A stretch of DNA of 25,712 nucleotides. It comes from Erysipelotrichaceae bacterium. GTDB taxonomy: Bacteria; Bacillota_I; Bacilli_A; Erysipelotrichales; Erysipelotrichaceae. The position numbers were made by a program, and so were the translations under genes. Positions 14,911 through 22,786 of this stretch are shown here, one piece after another. Where the stretch lies: contig JAILBD010000133.1 of the NCBI GenBank assembly GCA_024681275.1, positions 1 through 25,712 of the forward strand, written 5' to 3'. The notes beneath the pieces were generated by a model. The model had not been told where the DNA came from. It saw only the letters and a list, made by a program, of their open reading frames with translations, and made no database searches. The number at the start of each line of letters is the position of its first letter. Positions within the stretch are counted from its first letter, which is position 1.

Positions 14911-17697
14911 ATGATACCTGAAAATCTGAAAAACTACATGTTCAATGAAAATGACTTTTTCAATGAGAACTATGTCTGCGAAGATCCCGAAAAGGAAGAA
15001 CTGGTCAAACAGCTCGCCGCGATGATCACGGACGACATCGCCGTCAGAAAAGCTGCCGATATCAAGACCTCCATGCCTGACTTCTGGATCCTGGACAGGC
15101 TTCTGACCAAAGAAGAAGTGAGATTCATGCTTTCGTTCGGCAAAAAGAGAGTCGTCAAGCTCCTGCCTGAACAGATGGCGGAAAGAAACGGCATGACAGC
15201 TGAAGAAGCCGAAGCCATGGCCTTCAAGATCGCCGAGATCGGCCTCATGGAATTCGACAGGGAAAATCCGGAAGGCAGGAGACAGTACTTCATCCCGAAA
15301 TGGGTCGTCGGATCAGGCGAATACATGATGATGAACTCCAAGCTTCTGAAGGATCATCCGGAAGTCGCCACCTTCTTCAACTACGAATCATCCGTTCCGG
15401 TCGGCAAAGTCGCCAGAATGGTCCCTCCGGGCGGAGGCGGCCTGGGCATGCACGTCATCCCGGTCGAAAAAGCGATCGAACACGAATCGAAATCCGTCAG
15501 TGTCGAGCACCTCTCACACTGGCTCAAAAAGTATGACAAGTACTGCGTGGACGTCTGCTCCTGCAGAAGGCAGCAGGCCATGCGCGGCGAAGGCGTCGGC
15601 GACATCGAAGGCTACATGTGTCTGGCAGTCGGCGACATGGCGGAATACATCGTCGAGACCCACAAGGATGCCTACTACATCAGCTACGATGAAGTCATGG
15701 AGATCCTGAAGCGTTCAGAAGAAAAAGGCTTCGTCCACCAGATCACCAACCTCGACGGCGAAGACAAGATCGTCGGCATCTGCAACTGCTCACCGGGCAC
15801 CTGCAACGCCTTAAGGACATCCCAGCTTTTCAATACGCCGAACATGTCCGCATCCGCTTACCGCGCTCACGTCGACAAGAAGAAATGCGTCGCCTGCGGC
15901 AAGTGCGTGGAAGTCTGTCCGGTCGGTGCGGCAAAGCTGGGTCAGAAGCTCTGTCTGAAAGACGGCAGCTCGATCACCTATCCGAAGACCGAACTCCCTG
16001 ATGCCCAGAAATGGGGTCCGGACAAGTGGAACAAGAACTTCCGTGAAGACGCCAAGATCAACGTATACGAGACAGGAACCGCACCATGCAAGACCGCATG
16101 TCCGGTCCACCTCTCCGTACAAGGTTACATCAACATGGTCAAAGACGGCAGATACATGGATGCCCTGAAACTCATCAAACAGGACAACCCGTTCCCTGCC
16201 ATCTGCGGTGCCGTATGCAACAAGCGCTGCGAAGACAGATGCACCAGAGGCACGATCGACCAGCCTGTCGCCATCGATGAGATCAAGAAATTCATCGCTG
16301 CCCAGGAACTCAAAGAAGAGAACCGCTACATCCCGAACTGCTACAACGACGTCGGCGAACAGTGGGACGACTACAAGATCGCCATCATCGGTGCCGGACC
16401 GGCCGGACTCTCCGCCGCCTTCTTCTTAAGAAAGCAGGGCTATCCGGTCACGGTATTTGAAAAGGAAGAGAAAGCCGGTGGCATGCTCAGATACGGTATC
16501 CCGAACTTCCGTCTGGAGAAATCCGTCATCGACGCCGAGATCGACGTCATCAGACAGATGGGTGCTGAGATCAGAACAGGCGTTGAGATCGGCAAAGACC
16601 TCACGATCCAGGACCTCAGAGACCAGGGCTACAAAGCCATCTATCTGGCCATCGGTCTGCAGGCCGGCAGAAAAGCCAATATCCCGAATGAAGAATACGC
16701 CATGAGCGGTGTCGACTTCCTAAGACAAGCCAACAAAGAAATGGACAAACTCCTGAGTGGCAGGACTGTCGTCATCGGCGGCGGCAACGTCGCGATCGAT
16801 GTCGCCCGCACTGCCCTGCGTGCCGGTGCATCGGGGGTCGAAATGTACTGTCTGGAAGGACCGGATGAGATGCCGGCGGCCAAAGACGAGATCCGTGAAG
16901 CCAAAGAGGAAGGCGTCACCATCAAGAACTGCTGGGGCCCGAAAGAGATCCTCGTCGAAGACGGCAAGATCACAGGCATCGTAATGAAACAGTGCGTCCA
17001 GGTCTACAACAAGGAAGGCCGCTTCGAACCGGTCTATGACGAAAACGAAGTGAAGACTGTTCCATGCGAACACGTCCTCCTGTCCATCGGACAGTCCGCT
17101 GTCTGGGGCGATCTGCTCAAAGGGACCAAGCTGCAGACAAGAAACGGCAACACCGTCATCGCTGACCCTGTCACCTGCCAAACCGATGAAGCGGATATCT
17201 TTGCCGGCGGCGACATCTTCGGCGGTGCCCGCTTCGCGATCGATGCGATCGCAGACGGCAGAGAAGGTTTCGTCTCCATCAACCGCTTCGTCCACTACGG
17301 ACAGAGCCTGACCATCGGCAGAGACCTGCGTGAATTCAAGGAACTCGACAGAGACGACATCTCCATCGAATCCTACGACAACGCAAAACGTCAGGTCCCG
17401 GGCATGAAACCGGGCATTGCTGCCGACACCTACGAAGACCTGCGTCTGGCATTGACAGAGGAACAGGTCAGAGCGGAAGCTTCCAGATGTCTGGAATGCG
17501 GTGCGACCTACGTCGACACCAACCGCTGCATCGGCTGCGGTCTGTGCACGACAAGGTGTGAGTTCGACGCGATCCATCTGACCAGAGACATGCCGGAAGC
17601 ATCCAGGATGTACACGGCTGAAAACGGCAAGCTCAAAGCGATCCTGCCATATGCGGCAAAACGCGGCATCAAGATCCTCTTAAAAGGAAACAAGTAA
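14911..17697 (+). CDS. Multi-cluster iron-sulfur flavoprotein: Cys-rich/ferredoxin module fused to GltD-like NAD(P)H oxidoreductase
   Basis: A 928-residue soluble electron-transfer protein. Residues 1-310 form a Cys-rich module with a winged-helix-like start and CSCR (C216, C218), C237 and CNCSPGTC (C291, C293, C298). A 4Fe-4S ferredoxin motif follows (C326, C329, C332, C336). Residues 385-830 resemble the glutamate synthase small subunit: the linker cysteines C393, C397, C432, C436, C440 and C444, the FAD loop IGAGPAGL (493-500), the NAD(P) loop VIGGGNVAID (621-630) and AGGDIFGG (765-772). A C-terminal ferredoxin motif has C873, C876, C879 and C883. No glutamate synthase large subunit is nearby, so the electron acceptor is unknown; transfer between NAD(P)H and ferredoxin-like partners is the likely role. 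It stands alone between its own promoter and terminator. Confidence 0.85.
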   Translation: MIPENLKNYMFNENDFFNENYVCEDPEKEELVKQLAAMITDDIAVRKAADIKTSMPDFWILDRLLTKEEVRFMLSFGKKRVVKLLPEQMAERNGMTAEEAEAMAFKIAEIGLMEFDRENPEGRRQYFIPKWVVGSGEYMMMNSKLLKDHPEVATFFNYESSVPVGKVARMVPPGGGGLGMHVIPVEKAIEHESKSVSVEHLSHWLKKYDKYCVDVCSCRRQQAMRGEGVGDIEGYMCLAVGDMAEYIVETHKDAYYISYDEVMEILKRSEEKGFVHQITNLDGEDKIVGICNCSPGTCNALRTSQLFNTPNMSASAYRAHVDKKKCVACGKCVEVCPVGAAKLGQKLCLKDGSSITYPKTELPDAQKWGPDKWNKNFREDAKINVYETGTAPCKTACPVHLSVQGYINMVKDGRYMDALKLIKQDNPFPAICGAVCNKRCEDRCTRGTIDQPVAIDEIKKFIAAQELKEENRYIPNCYNDVGEQWDDYKIAIIGAGPAGLSAAFFLRKQGYPVTVFEKEEKAGGMLRYGIPNFRLEKSVIDAEIDVIRQMGAEIRTGVEIGKDLTIQDLRDQGYKAIYLAIGLQAGRKANIPNEEYAMSGVDFLRQANKEMDKLLSGRTVVIGGGNVAIDVARTALRAGASGVEMYCLEGPDEMPAAKDEIREAKEEGVTIKNCWGPKEILVEDGKITGIVMKQCVQVYNKEGRFEPVYDENEVKTVPCEHVLLSIGQSAVWGDLLKGTKLQTRNGNTVIADPVTCQTDEADIFAGGDIFGGARFAIDAIADGREGFVSINRFVHYGQSLTIGRDLREFKELDRDDISIESYDNAKRQVPGMKPGIAADTYEDLRLALTEEQVRAEASRCLECGATYVDTNRCIGCGLCTTRCEFDAIHLTRDMPEASRMYTAENGKLKAILPYAAKRGIKILLKGNK

Positions 17698-17703
17698 GAT
17701 ACG

Positions 17704-17737
17704 AAAACTGACACAGATCACTCTGTGTCAGTTTTTT
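17704..17737. terminator. Bidirectional terminator between flavoprotein gene and hypA
   Basis: A perfect 14-bp stem (AAAACTGACACAGA with its complement) and a four-base loop end in TTTTTT on the plus strand and TTTT on the minus strand. It terminates the flavoprotein gene, and its loop and one arm also encode the last codons and stop of hypA (Thr-Asp-Thr-Glu-stop). Confidence 0.92.
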
Positions 17738-18083
17738 CTTCTTCCGCTTCTATCTCCTTGATGATACACTCGTTGCCGGTCACCAGATAGGTGTGTTCGC
17801 TGTGACAATACGGACAGATGCGGCCATAGCGGACCGTCTCATATTCCTGAGCGCAATCTTCACAATAGGTGACCGCCTTGATCTCCTCCAGCTTCAGTTC
17901 CGCTTCCTGAATGAGCGGATCTTTTCTTTTGAAGTAGTTCCAGCAGTCCACGAAATAATCCGTGATGATGCCCGAGACCTCGCCGACCTGCAGGGTGACG
18001 GAACCGATCTTTGCCAGATGGTTCTCCTTCGCCAGCTCATCGAGGGTCTTGGCGACATGGGTGACGATACCTAACTCATGCAT
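17718..18083 (-). CDS. hypA: Nickel-insertion protein HypA
   Basis: HypA is a small metallochaperone that, with the GTPase HypB, delivers nickel to [NiFe]-hydrogenase and in some bacteria urease. The 121-residue length is normal. The N-terminal MHE supplies the nickel ligands (M1, H2, E3), and the zinc site is two CxxC pairs, CEDC and CPYC, at about 94-116. The start overlaps the end of hypB by 8 nt. The final codons lie inside a transcription terminator. The window contains no hydrogenase subunit, no hypCDEF and no urease gene, so the client enzyme is elsewhere or non-standard. Confidence 0.95.
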   Translation of the reverse strand: MHELGIVTHVAKTLDELAKENHLAKIGSVTLQVGEVSGIITDYFVDCWNYFKRKDPLIQEAELKLEEIKAVTYCEDCAQEYETVRYGRICPYCHSEHTYLVTGNECIIKEIEAEEEKTDTE

Positions 18084-18744
18084 CCTGATCCTTCCATGAA
18101 GCGATCTGCTCCTTCAGCCACGCTTCCCAGGCCTCCATGCCCTCACCGGTCCTGGCGCTGAGCGGGAAGATGGAAATATCCGGATTGAGGAAACGGACCC
18201 TCTCAACACACTTCTCCATATCGAAATCAAAATAGGAGATCGCATCCATCTTCGTGATCAGCAGGACATCACTGGTCTGAAACATCAGCGGATACTTCAG
18301 AGGCTTGTCATCCCCCTCCGGGACAGACAGGATCATGACGTTTCTGCTGGCACCGGTATCATATTCAGCCGGACAGATCAGATTGCCGATATTCTCCAGA
18401 AAGACCAGATCCATGCCCTCCAGGCCCATCTCCTCGAGCCCCGTCCTGGTCATGCCCGCATCCATGTGGCACATGCCATCGGTGTGGACCTGTATCGACC
18501 TGGCACCGGCCTCCTCTATCCTGTGCGCATCGACATCGGCTTCGATGTCCGCCTCCAGGACAGCGATCCGATAGTCATCCTTCAGATCCTTTATCGTCTT
18601 CATCAGCAGCGTCGTCTTGCCTGAACCGGCAGCCGACATCAGATTCACGAAAAAGACGCCCTTTTCTTTCAGTTCGTCCCTTAAGACCTGCGCATCCCTG
18701 TCATTGGACTCGGTCACGGACTTATGCAATTCGATCACTTTCAT
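18076..18744 (-). CDS. hypB: Nickel-insertion GTPase HypB (copy 1)
   Basis: A 222-residue SIMIBI-class GTPase that hands nickel to the target enzyme with HypA. Walker A is SAAGSGKTT (37-45). The metal site at the dimer interface is kept: C92-H93 (MCHMDAG) and C124 (GNLICPAE). The conserved SVPEGDDKPLKYP and the base-recognition motif ITKMD are present. Like many HypB proteins outside the Proteobacteria it lacks an N-terminal His-rich or CxxCGC nickel store. It overlaps the upstream hypB paralogue by 4 nt (ATGA) and hypA by 8 nt. Parts of it are nearly identical in DNA to that paralogue. Confidence 0.93.
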   Translation of the reverse strand: MKVIELHKSVTESNDRDAQVLRDELKEKGVFFVNLMSAAGSGKTTLLMKTIKDLKDDYRIAVLEADIEADVDAHRIEEAGARSIQVHTDGMCHMDAGMTRTGLEEMGLEGMDLVFLENIGNLICPAEYDTGASRNVMILSVPEGDDKPLKYPLMFQTSDVLLITKMDAISYFDFDMEKCVERVRFLNPDISIFPLSARTGEGMEAWEAWLKEQIASWKDQDA

Positions 18745-19406
18745 GACTTTCTGAACTCCTCTATCTTTCCGATCAGATATGCGCTCCAGACATCCACAGC
18801 ATCCTTGGTCTTGTTGGACATGTAGAAGACCGGCGCATCCGGATTGCGGGTCCGCAGGTTCTTCTCAAAACGCTCCGCATCAAAATCGAATACCTCCAGG
18901 ACATCGGTCTTGTTGACGATGACCGCATCGACCGTCTGAAACATCAGCGGATACTTCAGAGGTTTGTCATCCCCCTCCGGGACAGACAGGATCATCACCT
19001 TCAGATGAGCCCCCGTATCGAATTCAGCCGGACAGACCAGATTGCCGATATTCTCCAGAATGACCACATCGACATCCTCAAGACCCAGATAATCCAGACC
19101 TCTGGCCGTCATATCCGCATCCATGTGACAGAGACCTCCCGAGTGAAGCTGGACCGTCTTGACGCCGAGACCCGCCATCGTTCTGGCATCCACATCGGAA
19201 TCGACATCGGCCTCCATGACGGCGACCCTGTATCTTTCTTTCAGTCTGGGAATGATGTTCTTCAAAAGGCTGGTCTTGCCGCAGCCCGGTGAACCCATCA
19301 GATTGATGAAAAAGATCCCCTTCTCATTCAGCATCTGCCTGGTCAGAGCAGCGACCTTGTCGTTGTCGGCTGTGACTCTCTCCTTTGTTTCCAGTATTCT
19401 GATCAT
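18741..19406 (-). CDS. hypB: Nickel-insertion GTPase HypB (copy 2)
   Basis: A 221-residue second HypB, homologous throughout to the downstream copy. Walker A is GSPGCGKTS (38-46), with the metal ligands C93-H94 (LCHMDAD) and C125 (GNLVCPAE), SVPEGDDKPLKYP and a VNKTD base-recognition motif. Differences cluster in the switch region and in the C-terminal third, so the two copies may serve different clients or form a heterodimer. It is the first gene of the hypB-hypB-hypA operon; GGAAGGA precedes its ATG by seven bases. Confidence 0.92.
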   Translation of the reverse strand: MIRILETKERVTADNDKVAALTRQMLNEKGIFFINLMGSPGCGKTSLLKNIIPRLKERYRVAVMEADVDSDVDARTMAGLGVKTVQLHSGGLCHMDADMTARGLDYLGLEDVDVVILENIGNLVCPAEFDTGAHLKVMILSVPEGDDKPLKYPLMFQTVDAVIVNKTDVLEVFDFDAERFEKNLRTRNPDAPVFYMSNKTKDAVDVWSAYLIGKIEEFRKS

Positions 19407-19429
19407 GAGTTTATCCTTCCTTCATACCT

Positions 19430-19435
19430 ATTATA
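19430..19435 (-). promoter_or_regulatory. -10 box of hypBBA operon
   Basis: A perfect TATAAT on the minus strand lies 23 bases upstream of the first hypB start, leaving room for the GGAAGGA ribosome site. No convincing -35 hexamer is visible. It follows the MATE-gene terminator, so this is an independent transcription unit. Confidence 0.6.
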
Positions 19436-19466
19436 TTCTTTTCCGCCACCAAGGACCGCATATAAG

Positions 19467-19490
19467 AAAAAGCCGTCTCATGAAGACGAC
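19467..19490 (-). terminator. Rho-independent terminator of MATE gene
   Basis: On the minus strand a 7-bp stem GTCGTCT/AGACGGC (one G-U pair) with a five-base loop is followed by TTTTT. It starts three bases after the MATE stop codon. Confidence 0.85.
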
Positions 19491-19493
19491 CAT

Positions 19494-20840
19494 TCATCTC
19501 AATCCGATCTCTTTGCTCCAACCAGACCTGTAGAAATACAGCGTCGCCAGCGTGCCGGCCAGGACATAGCCGAAAGCCGTGCCCAGATAGAGGACATGGA
19601 CATCATAGAAGAACTTCAGACCGAAATGCACGAAGAGGTACTTGCAGCAGACCTGCGAGAAGATGGCGATGATCATCGGGAAACGCACATTGCCCGCTCC
19701 GCGGCAGGCTGCATTGTAGATGTGCGAAAGGTTGATGAAAAACATGCCGAATATCGCCCAGCGTATCATCGAAGTGCCATAGAAGATGACCTGCGGATCC
19801 TGATTGAAACGCGAGACCAGATACGGCGCCGCCAGATCGATGAGTACGATCATGATCAGCGTTCCGGCTCCTGAAAGCAAGGCGGTCACCCTGACGGAAT
19901 CCCTGGCTCTTTCCGTCTTTCCCGCCCCAAGGTTCTGCGCGACCAGCGACATCGTCGCGGCGGAAGCGGCATGCGAGACCATCTGCGCCCAGCTGTTGAT
20001 CTTCTCGGCAACGCCGATCCCGGCTATAACCTCGTTAGGGAACTGATTGATATGCGACTGCACCAGCATCGACGAAAATGCTATCAGCATGTTCTGAACG
20101 CCGGCCGGGATGCCCAGACGGCAGATATCGGCCACGACTCCGAAAGAGAAATCGATATTGTGGATATCGAGATCGATGCCGTCATAGTGGAAGACCAACC
20201 GCAGCGTCAGCACATCCATCAGGAACTGTGAAATGATCGTCGCCGTAGCTGTGCCGATCACATTGAGATGAAAGACTCTGACAAACAACATGCCAAGGAT
20301 AAGATTCACGATGGAAGTGATGATCGAGAAATACAGCTGATGTCTGGTGTCGCCGAAGCTGCGCAGGATGAAGAAAGAGATCTGCGAGATCAGGACCGCA
20401 CTGGAACCCAGGATATAGACCCGCATGTAGGAAAAGGCATCGGCATAGATATCCGGCCCGATATTGCAGAGTTTCATCAGCAGAGGCAGAGCCAGTTCCG
20501 CCAGGATCGTGATGACGACACCGCCGGCAGCCGCAAACAGCAGAGAAGAATCCAGGGCCCTCTTGAGCCTGACCTTGTCATCCGCGCCGATGTACTGGGC
20601 GATCAGGATGCCGGTCCCCATGCCCAGGCCATAGAAGGCATGCGTGAAGATGTTGCAGATCCAGGTGCAGGCGGACACGGCGCTCAGTGCCTTCAATGAG
20701 ACATAGTTGCCGACGATCATCGAATTGGTCACATTGTATAGTTCGGTAAAGATCGACGCAATGAAAACAGGCCAGCTGAATTCCAGGACCAGTCTGGTGA
20801 TATTTCCTTCTGTCAGTGTCATTGCCTTGTTCTTAGCCAT
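19494..20840 (-). CDS. MATE-family multidrug/organic cation efflux transporter
   Basis: A 448-residue integral membrane protein of the MATE family (about 12 helices), which exports drugs or metabolites in exchange for Na+ or H+. Recognisable are the first-helix segment FSWPVFIASIFTELYNVTNSMIVGNYV, the LGMGTGILIAQYIGADD loop, and in the second half the IAGIGVAEKINSWAQM and MSLVAQNLGAGKTERA motifs that repeat the same pattern. The substrate cannot be predicted. The ribosome site next to the first ATG is weak (AGGA only a few bases away); the ATG six codons later is a possible alternative. A TACAAT box lies 37 bases upstream. Confidence 0.92.
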   Translation of the reverse strand: MAKNKAMTLTEGNITRLVLEFSWPVFIASIFTELYNVTNSMIVGNYVSLKALSAVSACTWICNIFTHAFYGLGMGTGILIAQYIGADDKVRLKRALDSSLLFAAAGGVVITILAELALPLLMKLCNIGPDIYADAFSYMRVYILGSSAVLISQISFFILRSFGDTRHQLYFSIITSIVNLILGMLFVRVFHLNVIGTATATIISQFLMDVLTLRLVFHYDGIDLDIHNIDFSFGVVADICRLGIPAGVQNMLIAFSSMLVQSHINQFPNEVIAGIGVAEKINSWAQMVSHAASAATMSLVAQNLGAGKTERARDSVRVTALLSGAGTLIMIVLIDLAAPYLVSRFNQDPQVIFYGTSMIRWAIFGMFFINLSHIYNAACRGAGNVRFPMIIAIFSQVCCKYLFVHFGLKFFYDVHVLYLGTAFGYVLAGTLATLYFYRSGWSKEIGLR

Positions 20841-20876
20841 GGATCCTGATGATCTTTTTCATTCCTTCCTGCTTAT

Positions 20877-20882
20877 ATTGTA
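20877..20882 (-). promoter_or_regulatory. -10 box of MATE gene (candidate)
   Basis: TACAAT on the minus strand lies in the 78-bp gap between the MDR oxidoreductase and the MATE gene, with GTTTCA as a weak -35 at 17 bases. I see no terminator in the gap, so read-through from the upstream genes is also possible. Confidence 0.4.
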
Positions 20883-20918
20883 CTGTATCTGTCCGCATAT
20901 GAAACGATCCATGATAGA

Positions 20919-21926
20919 TCAGTATGCCCGCCAGTCGTAGACGATGGCATTCGTCTCCTCTTTTCTGTACATCAGGTCGTAATAGGCACTTTCGCAGTCT
21001 TTCGGATCGATGATCTTTGAGATCAGCTTCCGCACATCGATGTCCCTGTTCCTCATGAGCTCCTGGGCGATGCGGAAGTTGTTTTCCAGGGAATCGTTGG
21101 AACCATCCGTATCGTGGACGGGAATGGTCCTGTTGAAAGCGCCGATCACCTTGACATCCTTCATGTGGATCAAAGAGAAGGCAGGCGTCAGATCGGCCTC
21201 ATAGGACTGGCGCGGTGAACCGAGAAGCAGCACCTGTCCATATCTCCTGACACTGTTCAGACAATCGAGGATGACCGGTGAAAGGCCCGTCGCATCGACA
21301 GCGATATCGACGCCCCCGCCATCGCTCATCTCATCGATCGCTTCTTTCGTATCCTCACAGACAGCGTATTTCAATCCCATCTGCTTCGCCAGATCGCATC
21401 TTCCCTTCACCGGATCGATGCCGATGACCTTCAGACCGAGTTTCTGATACATCAGAGCCGTCAGGATGCCGATATTGCCCAGACCATAGACAGCCACCCG
21501 ATACCCCAGTTTCACTTCCGTCAGGTTGACGCCCTGCAAAGCGACCAGGAAGAGGTTCATCGCCGTCGCCTCGATCGGATCGATATCCTCATCCAGTTTC
21601 ATGATCAGAGGTCCCTGCACGCTGTCGGAACAGCGCCAGCGGACCAGCGAAGCATGCGGGGCATTGAAAAAGACGAGATCTCCCTCTTCCGCCCTGATGT
21701 CCTTTCCCTTCTTCAGGATCCTTCCGACCATGCAGTAACCCGGACGGACCGGATACTGGAAGCCTTTTTTGATCGCAAAAGCCCTGGACAGCTCCGTCCC
21801 GGCTGAGATCATGGAATACTCCGTTTCGATGATCGCCTCATCATCTTTGAGATCATCCGTCACGATCTCTTCCCTGTTCAGATGAGATCTGCCAATATCG
21901 GTCAGTTCCACAAAATACGATTCCAT
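20919..21926 (-). CDS. Zinc-less MDR (alcohol-dehydrogenase-like) oxidoreductase
   Basis: A 335-residue medium-chain dehydrogenase/reductase. The N-terminal catalytic domain has SAGTELSRA where zinc-dependent members have a catalytic cysteine, so it probably lacks the active-site zinc. The Rossmann motif is GLGNIGIL (about 147-154), and an acidic residue after the second strand (GIDPVKGR) suggests NAD preference. The SAGTE signature resembles the group that includes bacteriochlorophyllide dehydrogenase (BchC) and sugar or polyol dehydrogenases. The substrate is unknown. It starts nine bases after the HAD phosphatase stop, with GAGGTGG as ribosome site, so the two form an operon. Confidence 0.83.
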   Translation of the reverse strand: MESYFVELTDIGRSHLNREEIVTDDLKDDEAIIETEYSMISAGTELSRAFAIKKGFQYPVRPGYCMVGRILKKGKDIRAEEGDLVFFNAPHASLVRWRCSDSVQGPLIMKLDEDIDPIEATAMNLFLVALQGVNLTEVKLGYRVAVYGLGNIGILTALMYQKLGLKVIGIDPVKGRCDLAKQMGLKYAVCEDTKEAIDEMSDGGGVDIAVDATGLSPVILDCLNSVRRYGQVLLLGSPRQSYEADLTPAFSLIHMKDVKVIGAFNRTIPVHDTDGSNDSLENNFRIAQELMRNRDIDVRKLISKIIDPKDCESAYYDLMYRKEETNAIVYDWRAY

Positions 21927-21935
21927 AGGTCCACC

Positions 21936-22742
21936 TCAATCGATAAAACCAAAATATTTCAGCGCCTCATAGACGCCCTCATCACTCACGGAAGGACAGA
22001 CGTAATCCGCAGCCTGTTTGCATTCCGCCGTGCCGTTGCCCACACAGATGCCAAGACCCGCCAGCTTCATCATCTCGATATCGTTGCCGCTGTCACCAAA
22101 GGCGCAGATCTCTTCCCTTGTTATCCCCATCTTACTGCCGACTTCTATCATCGACTCGCCCTTGTTTTTATGTGCCGGAGAGATCTCCCCGCAGTTCGCC
22201 ATCCTGTCGCATTCCAGTCCATCCGCCAGAGCGATCAGCTCCTCCCGGACTTCCCCGGTCGCATAGTAGAGGATCTGGATGACCTCTTCCCCATCGTATC
22301 TCTTGACCGGTGGCATCATCCCATAGAGACGCTGGAAGATGGCCCTTTTTTCGCTGTCATCACGGTTGATAAAACCGCCTCCATCCGGCGTGCAGTAACG
22401 GTAACTCAAATCATGTGCATCCATGAAATCGATGAAAGTCCTCACCCTGTCATGGGGGATGCAGGTCACATCGGTCCTGTCCTTGTAGACGATATAGGCA
22501 CCGTTGGACAGGATCAGCACATCCATCAGATCCAGAAGACGCTGCGGGATGTTGCACAGCTCCGCATAGCTTCGGGAACTGTTCATGCAGAGCGGATAGC
22601 CCTTCGCTTTGAGCTTCTCTAAAGCGGTGAAGACTCCTTCCCTGACATAGCCGACCGAGTGGTCAAAAAGGGTCGAGTCGTTGTCAAAAACAAACATCTT
22701 TATATCGTCGCAGTATGTCCTTCTGTCTTCATGATCTGTCAT
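21936..22742 (-). CDS. Cof-type HAD-superfamily phosphatase
   Basis: A 268-residue HAD hydrolase of the Cof (class IIB) type, which usually dephosphorylates sugar phosphates or small cofactors. Motif I is FDNDSTLF (D20, D22), a variant of the common DLDGTL that keeps both aspartates. Motif II is MNSSRS, the lysine lies in AHKNKG, and motif IV is FGDSGNDIEMM. The protein ends with the expected VCPSVSDEGVYEALKYFG. ATG 22742 is chosen because AGGA lies eight bases upstream; ATGs at 22748 and 22751 would add two or three residues. Substrate specificity cannot be read from sequence. Confidence 0.88.
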   Translation of the reverse strand: MTDHEDRRTYCDDIKMFVFDNDSTLFDHSVGYVREGVFTALEKLKAKGYPLCMNSSRSYAELCNIPQRLLDLMDVLILSNGAYIVYKDRTDVTCIPHDRVRTFIDFMDAHDLSYRYCTPDGGGFINRDDSEKRAIFQRLYGMMPPVKRYDGEEVIQILYYATGEVREELIALADGLECDRMANCGEISPAHKNKGESMIEVGSKMGITREEICAFGDSGNDIEMMKLAGLGICVGNGTAECKQAADYVCPSVSDEGVYEALKYFGFID

Positions 22743-22774
22743 ATCCATCATCCTAAATCCATCTTAACATAATG

Positions 22775-22780
22775 TATAAT
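22775..22780 (+). promoter_or_regulatory. -10 box of cutC
   Basis: A perfect TATAAT whose last base lies exactly seven bases before the A of the ATG at 22787. Transcription would start on the start codon. There is no ribosome site and no good -35 hexamer. Another ATG at 22772 precedes the -10 box and is therefore not transcribed from it. Confidence 0.65.
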
Positions 22781-22786
22781 GAAATC

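Noticed and set aside
20841..20865. A leader peptide (nine codons) upstream of the MATE gene
   Set aside because: Its ATG follows AGGAAGG by a single base, too close for normal initiation, and there is no attenuator hairpin.
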